64,000 nt of DNA from an uncultured Burkholderiaceae bacterium (GTDB taxonomy: Bacteria > Pseudomonadota > Gammaproteobacteria > Burkholderiales > Burkholderiaceae_B): NCBI GenBank assembly GCA_937888805.1, contig CALBEY010000049.1, forward strand, positions 1 through 64,000, in the 5' to 3' direction. This document shows, piece after piece, positions 44,526-55,324 of the stretch. Made by a program: the position numbers and the translations under genes. A model generated the notes under the pieces. That model ran no database searches. It was not told the DNA's origin and saw only the letters and a program-made list of their open reading frames with translations. Each line of letters starts with the position of its first letter. Position 1 is the first letter of the stretch.

Positions 44526-47114
44526 ATGCGATTTGATAAATTAACCACCAAGCTTCAGCAAGCCATCGCCGATGGACAAAGTCTGGCTGCGCGCCATGAC
44601 AACGCTTACATTGAACCCGTTCACGTTTTGGCCGCTTTATTGGCCGACAGTGATAGTGGTGCGGGCAGTCTGCTGTCTCGCGCTGGCGTGGCGGTCAATC
44701 GGTTAACGCCGGCTGTCGAGACAGCGATCAAGGCATTGCCGCAGATCCAAGGTGGTGATGGCAACATCCAGGTCAGCCGTGATCTGCAGGCGGTATTGAC
44801 GCGAACGGACAAGGAGGCAGGCAAACGGGGCGATGCCTATATCCCGACGGAGCTGTTTTTGTTGGCTTTGCTCGATGACAAGGGGCCAGCAGGCCGCGCC
44901 CTAACCGAAGCTGGCTTACAGCGCAAACCACTAGAGGCGGCTATTGATGCGGTTCGGGGCGGCAATGCCGTGACCGATCAAGAGGGCGAAACCAAGCGAG
45001 AAGCGCTTGCCAAGTACACCACTGACCTGACTGAGCGCGCACGGGCTGGCAAGCTAGACCCGGTGATTGGTCGCGATGACGAAATCCGTCGCGCCATTCA
45101 AATTCTTCAACGCCGTACCAAAAACAACCCGGTACTCATTGGTGAACCAGGCGTGGGTAAAACCGCCATTGTTGAGGGCTTGGCACAGCGTATCGTCAAT
45201 GACGAGGTGCCCGAATCGTTACGTGGCAAAAAAGTGTTGTCGCTTGATTTGGCCAGCCTTTTGGCGGGGGCTAAGTTTCGCGGCGAGTTTGAAGAACGCT
45301 TAAAGTCTGTGCTCAAAGAGCTCTCTCAGGACGATGGCAGCAACATCGTCTTTATTGATGAGCTACACACCATGGTTGGTGCTGGCAAGGCTGAGGGGGC
45401 AATGGATGCTGGCAATATGCTCAAGCCAGCACTGGCTCGTGGTGAGTTGCATTGCATTGGCGCGACCACGCTTGACGAATACCGAAAGTACATTGAAAAA
45501 GATGCCGCCCTTGAGCGTCGGTTTCAGAAGGTTATCGTTGATGAGCCCAATGTGGAATCCACGATTGCCATTTTGCGAGGCTTGCAAGAAAAGTATGAAG
45601 TGCATCACGGGGTTGAAATCACTGACCCAGCCATTGTGGCAGCTGCTGAGCTGTCCAATCGTTATATCACCGATCGATTTTTACCAGACAAAGCCATTGA
45701 TCTGATTGATGAGGCGGCAGCACGTATCCGGATGGAAATAGACTCCAAGCCCGAAGTCATGGATCGTTTGGACCGTCGCATCATTCAACTGAAGATTGAG
45801 CGTGAGGCTGTCAAAAAAGAGACCGATGAGGCCTCACAGCGACGCCTACAGAACCTTGAACAAGAACTGGAATCGTTACAGCGTGAGTACAACGATTTCG
45901 AGGAGATTTGGAAAGCTGAAAAAGCCATGGTTCAGGGCACTCAGGCGATCAAAGAGGAAATCGAGCGTGCTCGCGCAGAAATGGCCGACTTACAAAGAAA
46001 AGGGCAATTCGACAAATTGGCGGAATGGCAATACGGTAAGCTGCCTGCACTAGAAGCCAGGCTAAAAACGGCTGAAAGACAAAGTGATACTGAGGCTGTG
46101 CGGCCACAACTGCTGCGTACCCAAGTCGGCGCCGAAGAGATTGCCGAGGTCGTGTCGCGCGCCACAGGTATCCCTGTCTCAAAAATGATGACGGGTGAAC
46201 GCGAAAAATTACTGAAGATGGAAGATCGACTGCACCAGCGGGTTATTGGTCAAGATGAGGCGGTGAGTTTGGTGGGCGATGCGATCCGTCGTTCGAGAGC
46301 GGGTTTGTCTGATCCTGCCAGACCGTATGGCTCATTCCTATTTTTAGGACCAACAGGGGTGGGTAAGACAGAATTGACCCGTGCATTGGCTGAATTCTTG
46401 TTTGACTCAGACGAGCATTTGATTCGGATCGACATGAGTGAATTCATGGAAAAGCACTCAGTGGCCCGTTTGATCGGGGCGCCGCCTGGGTATGTGGGCT
46501 ACGAAGAGGGCGGTTACCTGACCGAGGCGGTTCGACGCAAGCCCTACAGCGTGGTTTTGTTAGACGAGGTAGAAAAAGCCCACCCGGACGTCTTTAATGT
46601 ACTGCTACAGGTGCTTGACGACGGCCGACTAACCGATGGACAGGGTCGGACGGTGGATTTTCGTAATACGGTCATCATCATGACCTCGAACTTAGGCTCT
46701 CAGCACATTCAATCCATGGTGGGTCGTCCGTATGAGGCCATTAAAGAAGTGGTGTGGGAAGAATTGAAAGCACACTTTAGACCAGAGTTTCTCAATCGGA
46801 TTGATGAGGTGGTGGTGTTTCATGCGTTACAGAGTCAACACATTGAAAAGATTGCGGGTATCCAGATTGAACGCTTGGCTAAGCGCCTGACTGAACAAGA
46901 AATGTTTCTCGAAGTCACGCCAAGCGCCTTGGCTGAGTTGGCTCGAGCAGGATTTGATCCCGTGTTTGGGGCAAGACCGTTAAAGCGAGCGATTCAGCAA
47001 AAACTAGAGAATCCCATCGCGAAACGGATTTTGGAAGGTAAGTTTGGCCCCAAAGATGTGGTGCCTGTTGATTTTAAAGATGGCGACTTTGTGTTCGAGC
47101 GAACATTACAGTAA
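44526..47114 (+). CDS. clpB: ATP-dependent chaperone ClpB
   Basis: An 862-residue disaggregase working with DnaK. Clp N-domain repeats (residues 1-145), first AAA+ domain with Walker A GEPGVGKT near 205 and Walker [10 protein letters not shown] near 275, coiled-coil M-domain at about 410-525, and second AAA+ with Walker A GPTGVGKT near 605 and Walker [14 protein letters not shown] near 675. ATG 44526 is the likely start (TTG 44520 also in frame). A sigma-32-type promoter precedes it. Followed by an inverted repeat at 47141-47170. Confidence 0.96.
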   Translation: MRFDKLTTKLQQAIADGQSLAARHDNAYIEPVHVLAALLADSDSGAGSLLSRAGVAVNRLTPAVETAIKALPQIQGGDGNIQVSRDLQAVLTRTDKEAGKRGDAYIPTELFLLALLDDKGPAGRALTEAGLQRKPLEAAIDAVRGGNAVTDQEGETKREALAKYTTDLTERARAGKLDPVIGRDDEIRRAIQILQRRTKNNPVLIGEPGVGKTAIVEGLAQRIVNDEVPESLRGKKVLSLDLASLLAGAKFRGEFEERLKSVLKELSQDDGSNIVFIDELHTMVGAGKAEGAMDAGNMLKPALARGELHCIGATTLDEYRKYIEKDAALERRFQKVIVDEPNVESTIAILRGLQEKYEVHHGVEITDPAIVAAAELSNRYITDRFLPDKAIDLIDEAAARIRMEIDSKPEVMDRLDRRIIQLKIEREAVKKETDEASQRRLQNLEQELESLQREYNDFEEIWKAEKAMVQGTQAIKEEIERARAEMADLQRKGQFDKLAEWQYGKLPALEARLKTAERQSDTEAVRPQLLRTQVGAEEIAEVVSRATGIPVSKMMTGEREKLLKMEDRLHQRVIGQDEAVSLVGDAIRRSRAGLSDPARPYGSFLFLGPTGVGKTELTRALAEFLFDSDEHLIRIDMSEFMEKHSVARLIGAPPGYVGYEEGGYLTEAVRRKPYSVVLLDEVEKAHPDVFNVLLQVLDDGRLTDGQGRTVDFRNTVIIMTSNLGSQHIQSMVGRPYEAIKEVVWEELKAHFRPEFLNRIDEVVVFHALQSQHIEKIAGIQIERLAKRLTEQEMFLEVTPSALAELARAGFDPVFGARPLKRAIQQKLENPIAKRILEGKFGPKDVVPVDFKDGDFVFERTLQ

Positions 47115-47140
47115 GCGCTTCTTTTTGATAATTGTTTCAG

Positions 47141-47170
47141 ACCGGGTCAGACTTTATCGTCTGGCCCGGT
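47141..47170 (+). terminator. Inverted repeat after clpB, possible terminator
   Basis: ACCGGGTCAGAC (47141-47152) pairs with GTCTGGCCCGGT (47159-47170) across a 6-base loop; one pair is G-T. The downstream tract is TTATAAG, so it is a weak intrinsic terminator or stability hairpin. It lies between the convergent clpB and gtrA genes and might serve both. Confidence 0.6.
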
Positions 47171-47221
47171 TTATAAGTGGTCAAATCACGACCGATCGAC
47201 TTGAGCCAGCAATACAATGGA

Positions 47222-47611
47222 TCAGCGGTGAGCGGTAAAGGCCCAAAGACGACTAAAAATGAAAGTCAAGATGGCCACACTAACCAAAATAACCCCGAGC
47301 AATAATTCATAGGGCAGTTCGGTGTTTTTAAGCGTGAAGGCGTAACTGGCCTCGTTGATCAAAAAACCAAAGGCTGATATTAAGAAAAAGCGTGGCAGGC
47401 TTTTACCAAGCCCGGCATGTTGTGCCCGAAAAGTCAGTTGATAGTGACCCGTAAAGGAAACCACAAAGGCAACCAGCCAGCCCATGATGTTGGCCACTAA
47501 GGGTGCCCAGTTGGCTTGTGAGACCAAAGTCACGACAACGAGCCAGTGTACGAGTGATGCGCAAACCCCGACCATGACAAACCAACTGAGTTGATGGGAT
47601 ATTATTTTCAT
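47222..47611 (-). CDS. GtrA family membrane protein
   Basis: A 129-residue protein with four predicted helices. The landmarks FVMVGVCASLVHW near the N-terminus, ANIMGWLVAFVVSFTGHYQLTF near residue 45 and FIFSRLWAFT at the end are those of GtrA, thought to flip polyprenyl-linked glucose. No glycosyltransferase (gtrB) lies next to it. I use ATG 47611; TTG 47641 is possible. Confidence 0.85.
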   Translation of the reverse strand: MKIISHQLSWFVMVGVCASLVHWLVVVTLVSQANWAPLVANIMGWLVAFVVSFTGHYQLTFRAQHAGLGKSLPRFFLISAFGFLINEASYAFTLKNTELPYELLLGVILVSVAILTFIFSRLWAFTAHR

Positions 47612-47908
47612 GAAGAGCGAGTCCGGAACTGGCACATGCAATGAACGCTTGTAAACCTTTGCAAATAATCAGCAACACTGAACGCCAGGTGGCATCTGTG
47701 CTGATGACTTTGATTTGACCAAGAATCAATAGCGCCATTGTAGACTTGACTCAACAAGGGCGCTTAAGCGGGACCTATATTTTGGTTGATGGCAAAGTCG
47801 TCAGAGCGTCATAACCCTTAGGCGGCTGTTAGCCCTGAGCTGTAGTAGTCGCGACCTGATCTTGTCAGCTTTTATAAAGCCAGCACGATCGAATAGCAGG
47901 TATACCAA
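47612..47908. other. Intergenic region without a supported gene
   Basis: About 300 bases between gtrA and queH. A plus-strand fragment ends ...GTYILVDGKVVRAS then stop at 47812-47814, with an in-frame stop upstream and no good start. It could be the tail of a decayed gene; I do not recognise it. Confidence 0.35.
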
Positions 47909-48568
47909 TCAAGTGTTCTCGACTTTGCCGTAAAAAGTCACCCCAAGTTTGATTCGGTCGCGGCCCTGATTGCGGCGATGACGGTTGGTGTCACGCAAAG
48001 AGTAAACACAGCCGCAGTACTCTTGTTGGTAGAACTGCTCGCGTTTACTGATTTCAATCATGCGTTGTGAGCCGCCGTGCTTGCGCCAGTTGTAGGTCCA
48101 GTAAATCAAGCTGTCATAGCGCGCTGCTGCACGCTCACCGCAGTCATTGATCTGGTTCATGTCCTTCCAGCGAGAGATGCCTAACGAACTGGTGATCGTA
48201 TCGTAGCCATTTTCATGCGCGTACAGCGCCGTGCGTTCAAATCGCATGTCAAAGCATTTGGTGCATCGCTCACCGCGTTCGGGTTCGTTCTCTAGGCCCT
48301 TGATGCGGGCAAACCAGTTGTCAACGTCGTAATCCGCATCAATGAACTTGATGCCATGCTCAAGCGCAAAACGGATATTTTCTTGTTTTCTGATGTCGTA
48401 TTCTTTGACAGGATGAATGTTGGGGTTGTAGAAAAACAGGTCATAGTCGATACCTGCGACCAACATGGCTTCCATGACCTCACCCGAACAAGGTGCGCAG
48501 CATGAATGTAGCAATACTTTGCGGCGTTCTGGGGGCAGGGCAAGGCTCGGTCTAAGGGGGTCAGTCAT
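47909..48568 (-). CDS. queH: Epoxyqueuosine reductase QueH
   Basis: A 219-residue protein of the DUF208/QueH family, the non-cobalamin enzyme that reduces epoxyqueuosine to queuosine in tRNA. The HSCCAPC motif near residue 22 and the [15 protein letters not shown] and [10 protein letters not shown] segments near 105 and 180 supply the iron-sulfur and metal-binding cysteines. [15 protein letters not shown] near 46 is a family mark. ATG 48568 was chosen; GTG 48580 is upstream in frame. Lies 87 bases downstream of glnE on the same strand. Confidence 0.93.
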   Translation of the reverse strand: MTDPLRPSLALPPERRKVLLHSCCAPCSGEVMEAMLVAGIDYDLFFYNPNIHPVKEYDIRKQENIRFALEHGIKFIDADYDVDNWFARIKGLENEPERGERCTKCFDMRFERTALYAHENGYDTITSSLGISRWKDMNQINDCGERAAARYDSLIYWTYNWRKHGGSQRMIEISKREQFYQQEYCGCVYSLRDTNRHRRNQGRDRIKLGVTFYGKVENT

Positions 48569-48655
48569 GGCTTGATCCACATCAATTCATTTTTGGTTTG
48601 GCATTAGTGTAATCCTTCAATGCTTGGCCTAAAGTATGTTGAGGGCTTGAAAGCG

Positions 48656-51478
48656 TCAAGTACCTAAAACAGTATCCCAAAGCGCACGGACGGCTTGTCG
48701 CGTTTCCTTCATTTCTTGCGCAGCGACGCGGGCACGCTCAGCACCTTGCAACCTAAGGGCGTGTTGCCGTTTGCGAAGTACGCGATACGCTTGAATCGCC
48801 TGCGCGGCTAACGCTTTTGGAATGAGCCCGAGTTCGCCACATCGGCCTAGCAAGGCAATGTTACCCAGATTGGGGATCAGTTCAGGATGTTTGCGGGCAT
48901 GAAGCAGGACCAGGTATTGGGTGACAAACTCCAAATCAACCATGCCGCCAGCATCATGTTTAAGGTCAAAGAGATCGGATTTATTGGGGTGTCCTTGGCT
49001 GATTTTGATGCGCATCTCGCGAACTGCTTTCGTCAAATCTTCTGGGTCGCGCGGTAAAGTCAGTACTGTTTGGCGAATGCGTTCAAATGAAGCGCCAACC
49101 GCTGGATCACCAACCACGTGACGCGCTCTTGTAATGGCTTGGTGTTCCCAAGCCCAAGCATGCTTTGTTTGATATTGTTCAAACGCCGCAATCGGGACGG
49201 CAAGCAGTCCCGCATCGCCGTCTGGTCTTAAACGCAAATCAACCTCGTAAAGACGTCCCGACGATGTCATGGTTGAGAGCCAAGAGGTCAAACGCCGTGC
49301 CAATTTGGCGTATGTCTCAGCGGCATTTTCGTCGGGATCGTCAAACAAAAACACCAAATCCAGATCAGATGAATAACCGAGCTCTTTACCCCCGAGTTTG
49401 CCGTAGGCAATGATGGCGAATTTAGGGGCAGGTCTCTCGTTTGAGGCGTGCTTTAGCACCAACGGCCAGACCCATTGCAGGGCTAGTTCGAGCAATAAGT
49501 CAGCCAGTGCTGACAATTGATCGGCGAGGGCTTCAACGGACAATACCCCCGCAATATCTTGCGCTAAAAGTTGAAAGCTCACTTGCCTTTGCAAATCGCG
49601 CATCAAATTCATTTGTTGTTCGACATCGGGCGCTCCGTCAGCGAGCAAACAAGCACCCAAGTCAGCGGTCAAGTTGGCGCGAATGCGTTCGAAGTCGATG
49701 GGTTCCATGAGGCTGCGCCAGTCAATCAGACTGTCCAATACGACAGGGTGTTGAATAACGTATTGTGCCGCCCAAGGGCTAGCCGACATTAGCTTAGCCA
49801 CTCGCGCTAATGTGTGCGGGAATTCAACAAGAAGGGCCAAGTAAGCGCTGCGTTGGGCGATCGTTTCGATCAAGTCCAATAAGCGCAGGGCCGTGATTTT
49901 CGGCGCATCAGTGGCTAGGGCCGCTTGCAAAAGAAGGGGTACCAATTCGTCGACCCGTGTCCGACTTTGGTTGTTAAGCCCACGGATTCGGTGGCTATCC
50001 AAAAAAGCGTCGATGCGCTTGGTTAGGTCGCTCGCGTCGGCGCCAAAGGCCTCGATAAGACTTTCCGTGTCTGATCGTTTTGGTGGACATGTGCTGTCAA
50101 GCATTTGCGCGGGATCGCTGCCATCAACGGCTGGCGAATTTTCTTGGGCGATGTCATCAGAATTTTTTGAGGGTTCGGTCAGACCCGCCAACCGAAAGGC
50201 ATCTCGGAAAACCGCTGCAACGCGTGAGCGATTTTGCTTTAACGCGGCTTCAAAAGCGGCTGCAGTCATGCCCATGGCCGCGGCTAGCGCGTGGCGCAGA
50301 TCGACGTCATCGGGCAGTAGGTGAGTCTGTGCATCCTCGCGATACTGCAACATGTGCTCTAAACGCCTTAAAAATTGGTAAGCGCTTTTTAGGTCGTGGC
50401 TGACTTCGCTTGGTATGAGCCCGGCACGTTCTTGCGCTTCTAGCGCGCTCAATAGGCCGCGTTGCTGTAGGGCTGGCATTTTGCCGCCTCGAATCAGTTG
50501 GGTCAGTTGAACGACAAACTCAATTTCGCGGATGCCACCATCACCGAGCTTAATGTTGCGTTCTGTGTCGAGCCCGTTGCGCACCGAAGCACGTTTTTGC
50601 CAGTCTTGCCGAATACGCTGACGCAGGTCTCGCAAGGCAGCCAAAGCGTCAAAGTCAAAGTACTTGCGGTAGACGAAAGGCACCCGCATGCTTTCAACGT
50701 GCTGAATCGTCAAGCTGCTGTCACTGTTTGACCATGCACAAGCAGGCATGATACGCCCCTTTAACCAAGCGTATCTTTCCCATTCTCGACCTTGTGTAAA
50801 AAGATATTGTTCGAAGGCATCGAGGCTCCAAGCCAGTGGGCCAGAATCGCCATCAGGTCGGAGCCTTAAGTCAGTTCTGAACACTTGGCCGTGTTGATCG
50901 AGCGCTGAGATGATTGGCATCATTTGGCGAGTCAACTTGCCATAAAACTCATGGTGGGAAATCGATCTAGCCCCATCGGTTTCACCTTCTTCGCCGTAGA
51001 GCATGATAAGGTCGATATCTGAAGAAACATTCAGTTCGCAACCGCCAAGTTTGCCCATCCCCACAATAATCATTTCTTGAGGCAAACCTGTGCTTGACTC
51101 TCGGGGTACCCCGTGAACGATGGTCAGCTCGTTGATGACTGAACGATAAGCCTGATCAACGGCAATATCGGCCAGCGTGGTCATGGCGCCAGTGACCTCT
51201 TGTAAATCGGCGACGCCTGCGATGTCGCGCACCATGACGGTATAAAAGACGCGTTCACGCAGTTGCCGCAGAACCCGACGGCAGTTATCTGTGCTGAGGC
51301 TGGCGTACTCAGGTGACACACCAGCGAGTTCTTCAAACCATAAACGTGTGATGGCTGGGTCAACAGGGGTTTGGCTGGCGCTTTCTAGCCATTGTGCAAA
51401 AGATTCGTCAGCATAAAGGCGTCGCCTAAGTGCGCCAGACCATGTGGTGGCCGGATCAAGAAAAGCTTTGTGTGTCAT
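48656..51478 (-). CDS. glnE: Bifunctional glutamine synthetase adenylyltransferase/deadenylylase
   Basis: A 940-residue nitrogen-control enzyme. Two nucleotidyltransferase domains are seen: [20 protein letters not shown] near residue 140 (deadenylylation) and [20 protein letters not shown] near 670 (adenylylation), each with its GlnD-like helical partner. I start at ATG 51478, where the conserved [20 protein letters not shown] begins; the frame stays open to GTG 51559 without better support. Divergent from yhdP with 130 bases between starts. Confidence 0.94.
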   Translation of the reverse strand: MTHKAFLDPATTWSGALRRRLYADESFAQWLESASQTPVDPAITRLWFEELAGVSPEYASLSTDNCRRVLRQLRERVFYTVMVRDIAGVADLQEVTGAMTTLADIAVDQAYRSVINELTIVHGVPRESSTGLPQEMIIVGMGKLGGCELNVSSDIDLIMLYGEEGETDGARSISHHEFYGKLTRQMMPIISALDQHGQVFRTDLRLRPDGDSGPLAWSLDAFEQYLFTQGREWERYAWLKGRIMPACAWSNSDSSLTIQHVESMRVPFVYRKYFDFDALAALRDLRQRIRQDWQKRASVRNGLDTERNIKLGDGGIREIEFVVQLTQLIRGGKMPALQQRGLLSALEAQERAGLIPSEVSHDLKSAYQFLRRLEHMLQYREDAQTHLLPDDVDLRHALAAAMGMTAAAFEAALKQNRSRVAAVFRDAFRLAGLTEPSKNSDDIAQENSPAVDGSDPAQMLDSTCPPKRSDTESLIEAFGADASDLTKRIDAFLDSHRIRGLNNQSRTRVDELVPLLLQAALATDAPKITALRLLDLIETIAQRSAYLALLVEFPHTLARVAKLMSASPWAAQYVIQHPVVLDSLIDWRSLMEPIDFERIRANLTADLGACLLADGAPDVEQQMNLMRDLQRQVSFQLLAQDIAGVLSVEALADQLSALADLLLELALQWVWPLVLKHASNERPAPKFAIIAYGKLGGKELGYSSDLDLVFLFDDPDENAAETYAKLARRLTSWLSTMTSSGRLYEVDLRLRPDGDAGLLAVPIAAFEQYQTKHAWAWEHQAITRARHVVGDPAVGASFERIRQTVLTLPRDPEDLTKAVREMRIKISQGHPNKSDLFDLKHDAGGMVDLEFVTQYLVLLHARKHPELIPNLGNIALLGRCGELGLIPKALAAQAIQAYRVLRKRQHALRLQGAERARVAAQEMKETRQAVRALWDTVLGT

Positions 51479-51608
51479 GTGGCGTCTTGAATGATCGAGC
51501 ATAAAGCAAAATAACCGATACAGACCTGCACTTACAGGTGCAATGTCACGGTTATTCACCTAAAACGATTACGATATCTTATTAATCATCACTTATACCG
51601 TTTTTATT

Positions 51609-54600
51609 TTGTATTTATTGAAACCTATCGTTCGGATAGCATTGCTGCTGCTAGTTGTCGGCTACTTTGTGTCTGCCGCTGTTATGCTTTTTACACGCTA
51701 CTGGGTGTTGCCGCGCATTGACCAGTGGCGTCCTGCTATCGAACAGGTTGTCAGTCAGACGGTGGGTGCACCCGTTGAAATAGGACAAATTCAAGCGCGT
51801 TGGCGCTCGCTTAATGCGGTTCTAGAGGTTCGCGACATTAAAATATTGGGTTCTGATGGAACCCCTGGACTGACGATCCCGAATGTCGATGCCGTAGTTT
51901 CATGGCGGACCCTTATTCATTTAAAGCCTGTTTTTAAATATATCGGTATTGATGGTTTCGATCTAACAGTATCTCGCCGCGGGCAAACCGAGTTCAGAGC
52001 TGCTGGGTTTGAGTTCGACACTGACGGCGTCTCCGATTCAGACACTGCGAACCTCTTAATTGACTGGCTTGCGCTTCAGGGTCGAATTAACTTCACGAAT
52101 GCATCGCTCACGTGGACTGATCCTTACTCAAATACGCCAACAGTCACCATGACAGAGGTGAACTTAACCCTAAACAATTGGTTGTTGACGCATGAATTGA
52201 GCGTGCAAGCGAGTCTGCCACCTGCTCTTGGCAAGACCATATCGTTGGCCGTTAGGTCTGAAAGTGCCCGCGGGTCTATCGCTGGATTGGTTGCGCAAAC
52301 AGTTGATACCAATATTTACGTGTCTTTGCCTCAAATTAGTTTGTTGCGACTGCGTGATTGGTTTGATGTGCCTTTAGTTGAGGGCGAGTTTGGCGCCCAG
52401 GCTTGGCTGACATTGCAAGATGCCCAAGTCGATCGATTGACGATTGATGTGGCCGCACGCGAGGCCTCAGGTGGCGATCACAATGATGACCAACGGACGT
52501 GGCGTGCCGATAGCGCTCAAATTCGAATGGATGGCCCAGCAGCACTATTTAATCCTCAAGCCAAATCGGTGTCGTGGCTAACCCGCGCGCCAGCCAATTC
52601 GCAATTAAGCGTCGCCTTGAGCACTCAAAATTTCACAGTACAGCATTTGACGTCTGATCTTGATCTGTTCTCGATTGACGAGGGCAAGATGACAGGGGCT
52701 CTTAGTCGCCCAAGCGATGGCGCCTTATCGGTGGTGGTGGACTCGCTTAGCCTTGCCAATCGTGACGGCGTTGTGACGCTATATGGACAGTGGAGCCAAG
52801 AAGCTGCTGACAGTCAGGGCGAAATGGATTTTGAAGGGACGCTAACGCGCTTTCAATTACCGGCACTGCCACGTTACCTTTCGGGTGTTGTTGGTGAGGA
52901 CGCCGAGCAGTGGATGAATAAAGCGTTTAAAACAGGTTCTGTTTCCAAAGCAGGCTTTAAAGTCAAAGGTCCGGTACAAACTTTTCCTTACGCTACCCAT
53001 TCAACGCCAGGTGTTTTTCGTCTTGATGGCGCTTTTGAAGACCTCACGCTTGACTATGCGCCAGCCGAGTCGACTGGTGAGAAGGGTTGGCCGCTTTTGG
53101 TCGGCGGCAAGGGCACCCTCAGCATGGTCAGTGACCGTCTCAGCATTAAAGCCACGGCCGGCGCGTTACAAATGCCCGATGAGCAGGAAATTGCCATTAA
53201 TCGTTTAACAGCTGACATTATTGATCTTGAAACGACGCCCTTTTTAATGCTCGATGGGGTAACCGCGGGCTCAGCCAATAGCTACCGTTCGGCACTCACC
53301 AAAACAGCACTTGTGGATTTGGTGCCGCCATTCGTAACTGAAGTTTCTGGTACGGGCCAGTGGTCATTGCCCTTGACACTGCAAATGAATTTAGAAGATA
53401 CCGATGCCGCTACATTTCGTGCGGTGCTAAATCTCAATGGTGGCTCAGTGGGCTACGCTGATGTACCACCTCTGATTGTGAACAGTGGTGAGGCGGTTTT
53501 TACAGAGACAGGGTTTGAAGCTCAAGGGCTTGCTGGTACATGGCTTGGTGGCGATTTTATTGTGTCGGGTGCCATTAATGATAACGAGCACACATTGCAA
53601 GCGAAAGGGGATTTGGCGTGGTCAGCGCTGGCGAAATACACCAACAGCGTTATTGTTCGAGACTGGTTTGCTGGTCAAATGCCTTACCAATTAACGTTGA
53701 TAGCCGAACCAAAAAAGCCACTTGACGTCAAAATTGAGTCGACTTTGGTGGGTACAGAGATAAAGCTACCTGCACCTTTTGGAAAGAAACAACAGGCGAC
53801 ACTACCAACGACATTGCATTGGAAGGAAGCTTCAGCACCGGGCGCAGACACAATGGTTGTGATGCTGGGCTCTTTGGTGGGTATGCAGGCGCGATTTAGT
53901 CCCGCCAGTGCGTCGGGAAAGTCAGCCATTCTCGATGCCGCAACAATCACGATTGGTGAACAGCCGGATCGCCTCGGCGATCTCAAACCGAATGCGGGTC
54001 TGTCGATCGTTGCGCGGTTAAAGCAGGTCGATGGCGAACAGTGGCGTTCTGCCGCAAAGACAATGCAAGCAGAAATTGCTTCACCGACCAAGGGCCGACC
54101 ACTGCTACCTGACTTAAGAAGCGTTGATGTGTCAGCACCATCTCTGAAGTGGGACCACGTTTTTTTAGACGCGCTAGATCTAAAGTTGGCACTCAACCCC
54201 GCTGGGGCTAACAAAGTGACAGTCAAATCTGAGCAAACCGCCGGTACGATAAGTTGGCAGAGCAAAGCGGGAAAAATTGACAGCCGCTTGGTGGCTCATT
54301 TCACCAAACTACACGTGGGTGATCAAAATGTTTCGTTGACTGAGAAAGAAAAAATCGCCGCAAGGTCTTCGTTGCCCAAGGAAGATGCCTTGTCTGAAGT
54401 GCCTGCACTGGATTTAACCATTGACGAATTTACTTTGTTTGGTTCCACGCTTGGAAGGCTCGAAGTTGCTGGTGAAAACTCGCCTGATCACACGCAATGG
54501 CGAATCGAAAAATTGCAAATCTCAAATCCAAGCGGTGAGATTAATGCCGCAGGGAGTTGGCATTTCAGTCCAACACCAGGCATCAAAGTGGCTGCATCTA

Positions 54601-55250
54601 TGAATGTGAATGATTTGGGGCAAATGAGTAGCGTCTTGGGCTTTGGTGATCGCTTGCGTAAAGGTGCTGGCGTGATTAGCGCGAAAGTCGATTGGCAAGA
54701 GTTTCCCTGGCGCACAGACTACAGCGATTTAAACGCGCAAGTCGCCATTGATTTGAAAGATGGTGTGTTTGATGGTGTTGACTCAAGAGGTGCGCGGATA
54801 CTTGAGTTATTGTCACTTCAATCGTTGAGCCGTTTGTTTAGCATCAACGCTTCGGTCGAAGGGACCTTTGCGGATGGTTTTCCGTGGCAAACCATCCGTG
54901 GCGACTTTTCTATTAAGGATGGCGTGATTGACACGCGAAACTTAGGCGTCAATAGCAGTGTGGCGATTATCTCGATTGTTGGTGGCTCAAACTTGGTTGA
55001 CGAAACTTGGCAGTTAGATGCCAACGTCAAACCCAATCTGGACCTCAGCGGTGCTGCAATTGCCACAGGATTTGTCGTTAACCCCTTGGTGGGGCTGAGT
55101 GCATTAGTGGGGCAGTATCTTTTAAGAAATCCTGTCGAAAAGGCGCTGTCAGCTGACTACGTCGTAACTGGGACTTGGGACGAGCCATTGATCAATGGCA
55201 AAAGCAATACCACCGAAGTCAAACCCGCTGAAAAGGTGACAGGTGGGTAA
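51609..55250 (+). CDS. yhdP: YhdP family AsmA-like envelope protein
   Basis: A 1213-residue protein with one N-terminal helix (residues about 8-30) and a very long periplasmic part with repeated beta-strand units, ending in an AsmA-like C-terminal domain. It matches YhdP, which with TamB and YdbH carries phospholipids between the inner and outer membranes. WRSLNAVLEVRDIKILGSDG near residue 65 and DLSGAAIATGFVVNPLVGLS near 1150 are family-like. The only starts before the helix are TTG (51609, 51618); the first ATG is inside the helix. No ribosome binding site is evident. Confidence 0.88.
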   Translation: MYLLKPIVRIALLLLVVGYFVSAAVMLFTRYWVLPRIDQWRPAIEQVVSQTVGAPVEIGQIQARWRSLNAVLEVRDIKILGSDGTPGLTIPNVDAVVSWRTLIHLKPVFKYIGIDGFDLTVSRRGQTEFRAAGFEFDTDGVSDSDTANLLIDWLALQGRINFTNASLTWTDPYSNTPTVTMTEVNLTLNNWLLTHELSVQASLPPALGKTISLAVRSESARGSIAGLVAQTVDTNIYVSLPQISLLRLRDWFDVPLVEGEFGAQAWLTLQDAQVDRLTIDVAAREASGGDHNDDQRTWRADSAQIRMDGPAALFNPQAKSVSWLTRAPANSQLSVALSTQNFTVQHLTSDLDLFSIDEGKMTGALSRPSDGALSVVVDSLSLANRDGVVTLYGQWSQEAADSQGEMDFEGTLTRFQLPALPRYLSGVVGEDAEQWMNKAFKTGSVSKAGFKVKGPVQTFPYATHSTPGVFRLDGAFEDLTLDYAPAESTGEKGWPLLVGGKGTLSMVSDRLSIKATAGALQMPDEQEIAINRLTADIIDLETTPFLMLDGVTAGSANSYRSALTKTALVDLVPPFVTEVSGTGQWSLPLTLQMNLEDTDAATFRAVLNLNGGSVGYADVPPLIVNSGEAVFTETGFEAQGLAGTWLGGDFIVSGAINDNEHTLQAKGDLAWSALAKYTNSVIVRDWFAGQMPYQLTLIAEPKKPLDVKIESTLVGTEIKLPAPFGKKQQATLPTTLHWKEASAPGADTMVVMLGSLVGMQARFSPASASGKSAILDAATITIGEQPDRLGDLKPNAGLSIVARLKQVDGEQWRSAAKTMQAEIASPTKGRPLLPDLRSVDVSAPSLKWDHVFLDALDLKLALNPAGANKVTVKSEQTAGTISWQSKAGKIDSRLVAHFTKLHVGDQNVSLTEKEKIAARSSLPKEDALSEVPALDLTIDEFTLFGSTLGRLEVAGENSPDHTQWRIEKLQISNPSGEINAAGSWHFSPTPGIKVAASMNVNDLGQMSSVLGFGDRLRKGAGVISAKVDWQEFPWRTDYSDLNAQVAIDLKDGVFDGVDSRGARILELLSLQSLSRLFSINASVEGTFADGFPWQTIRGDFSIKDGVIDTRNLGVNSSVAIISIVGGSNLVDETWQLDANVKPNLDLSGAAIATGFVVNPLVGLSALVGQYLLRNPVEKALSADYVVTGTWDEPLINGKSNTTEVKPAEKVTGG

Positions 55251-55324
55251 TTCAAGCACCGCTGCCAAGTCCGCCCAGTGCGGTGAATTAATCCTGACCT
55301 TTGTCGTTGGTGAGCAAGTTATGA

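Noticed and set aside
53684-54265. A 193-codon frame antisense to yhdP
   Set aside because: Shadow of the yhdP coding sequence; composition is serine/arginine-rich as expected of an antisense frame.
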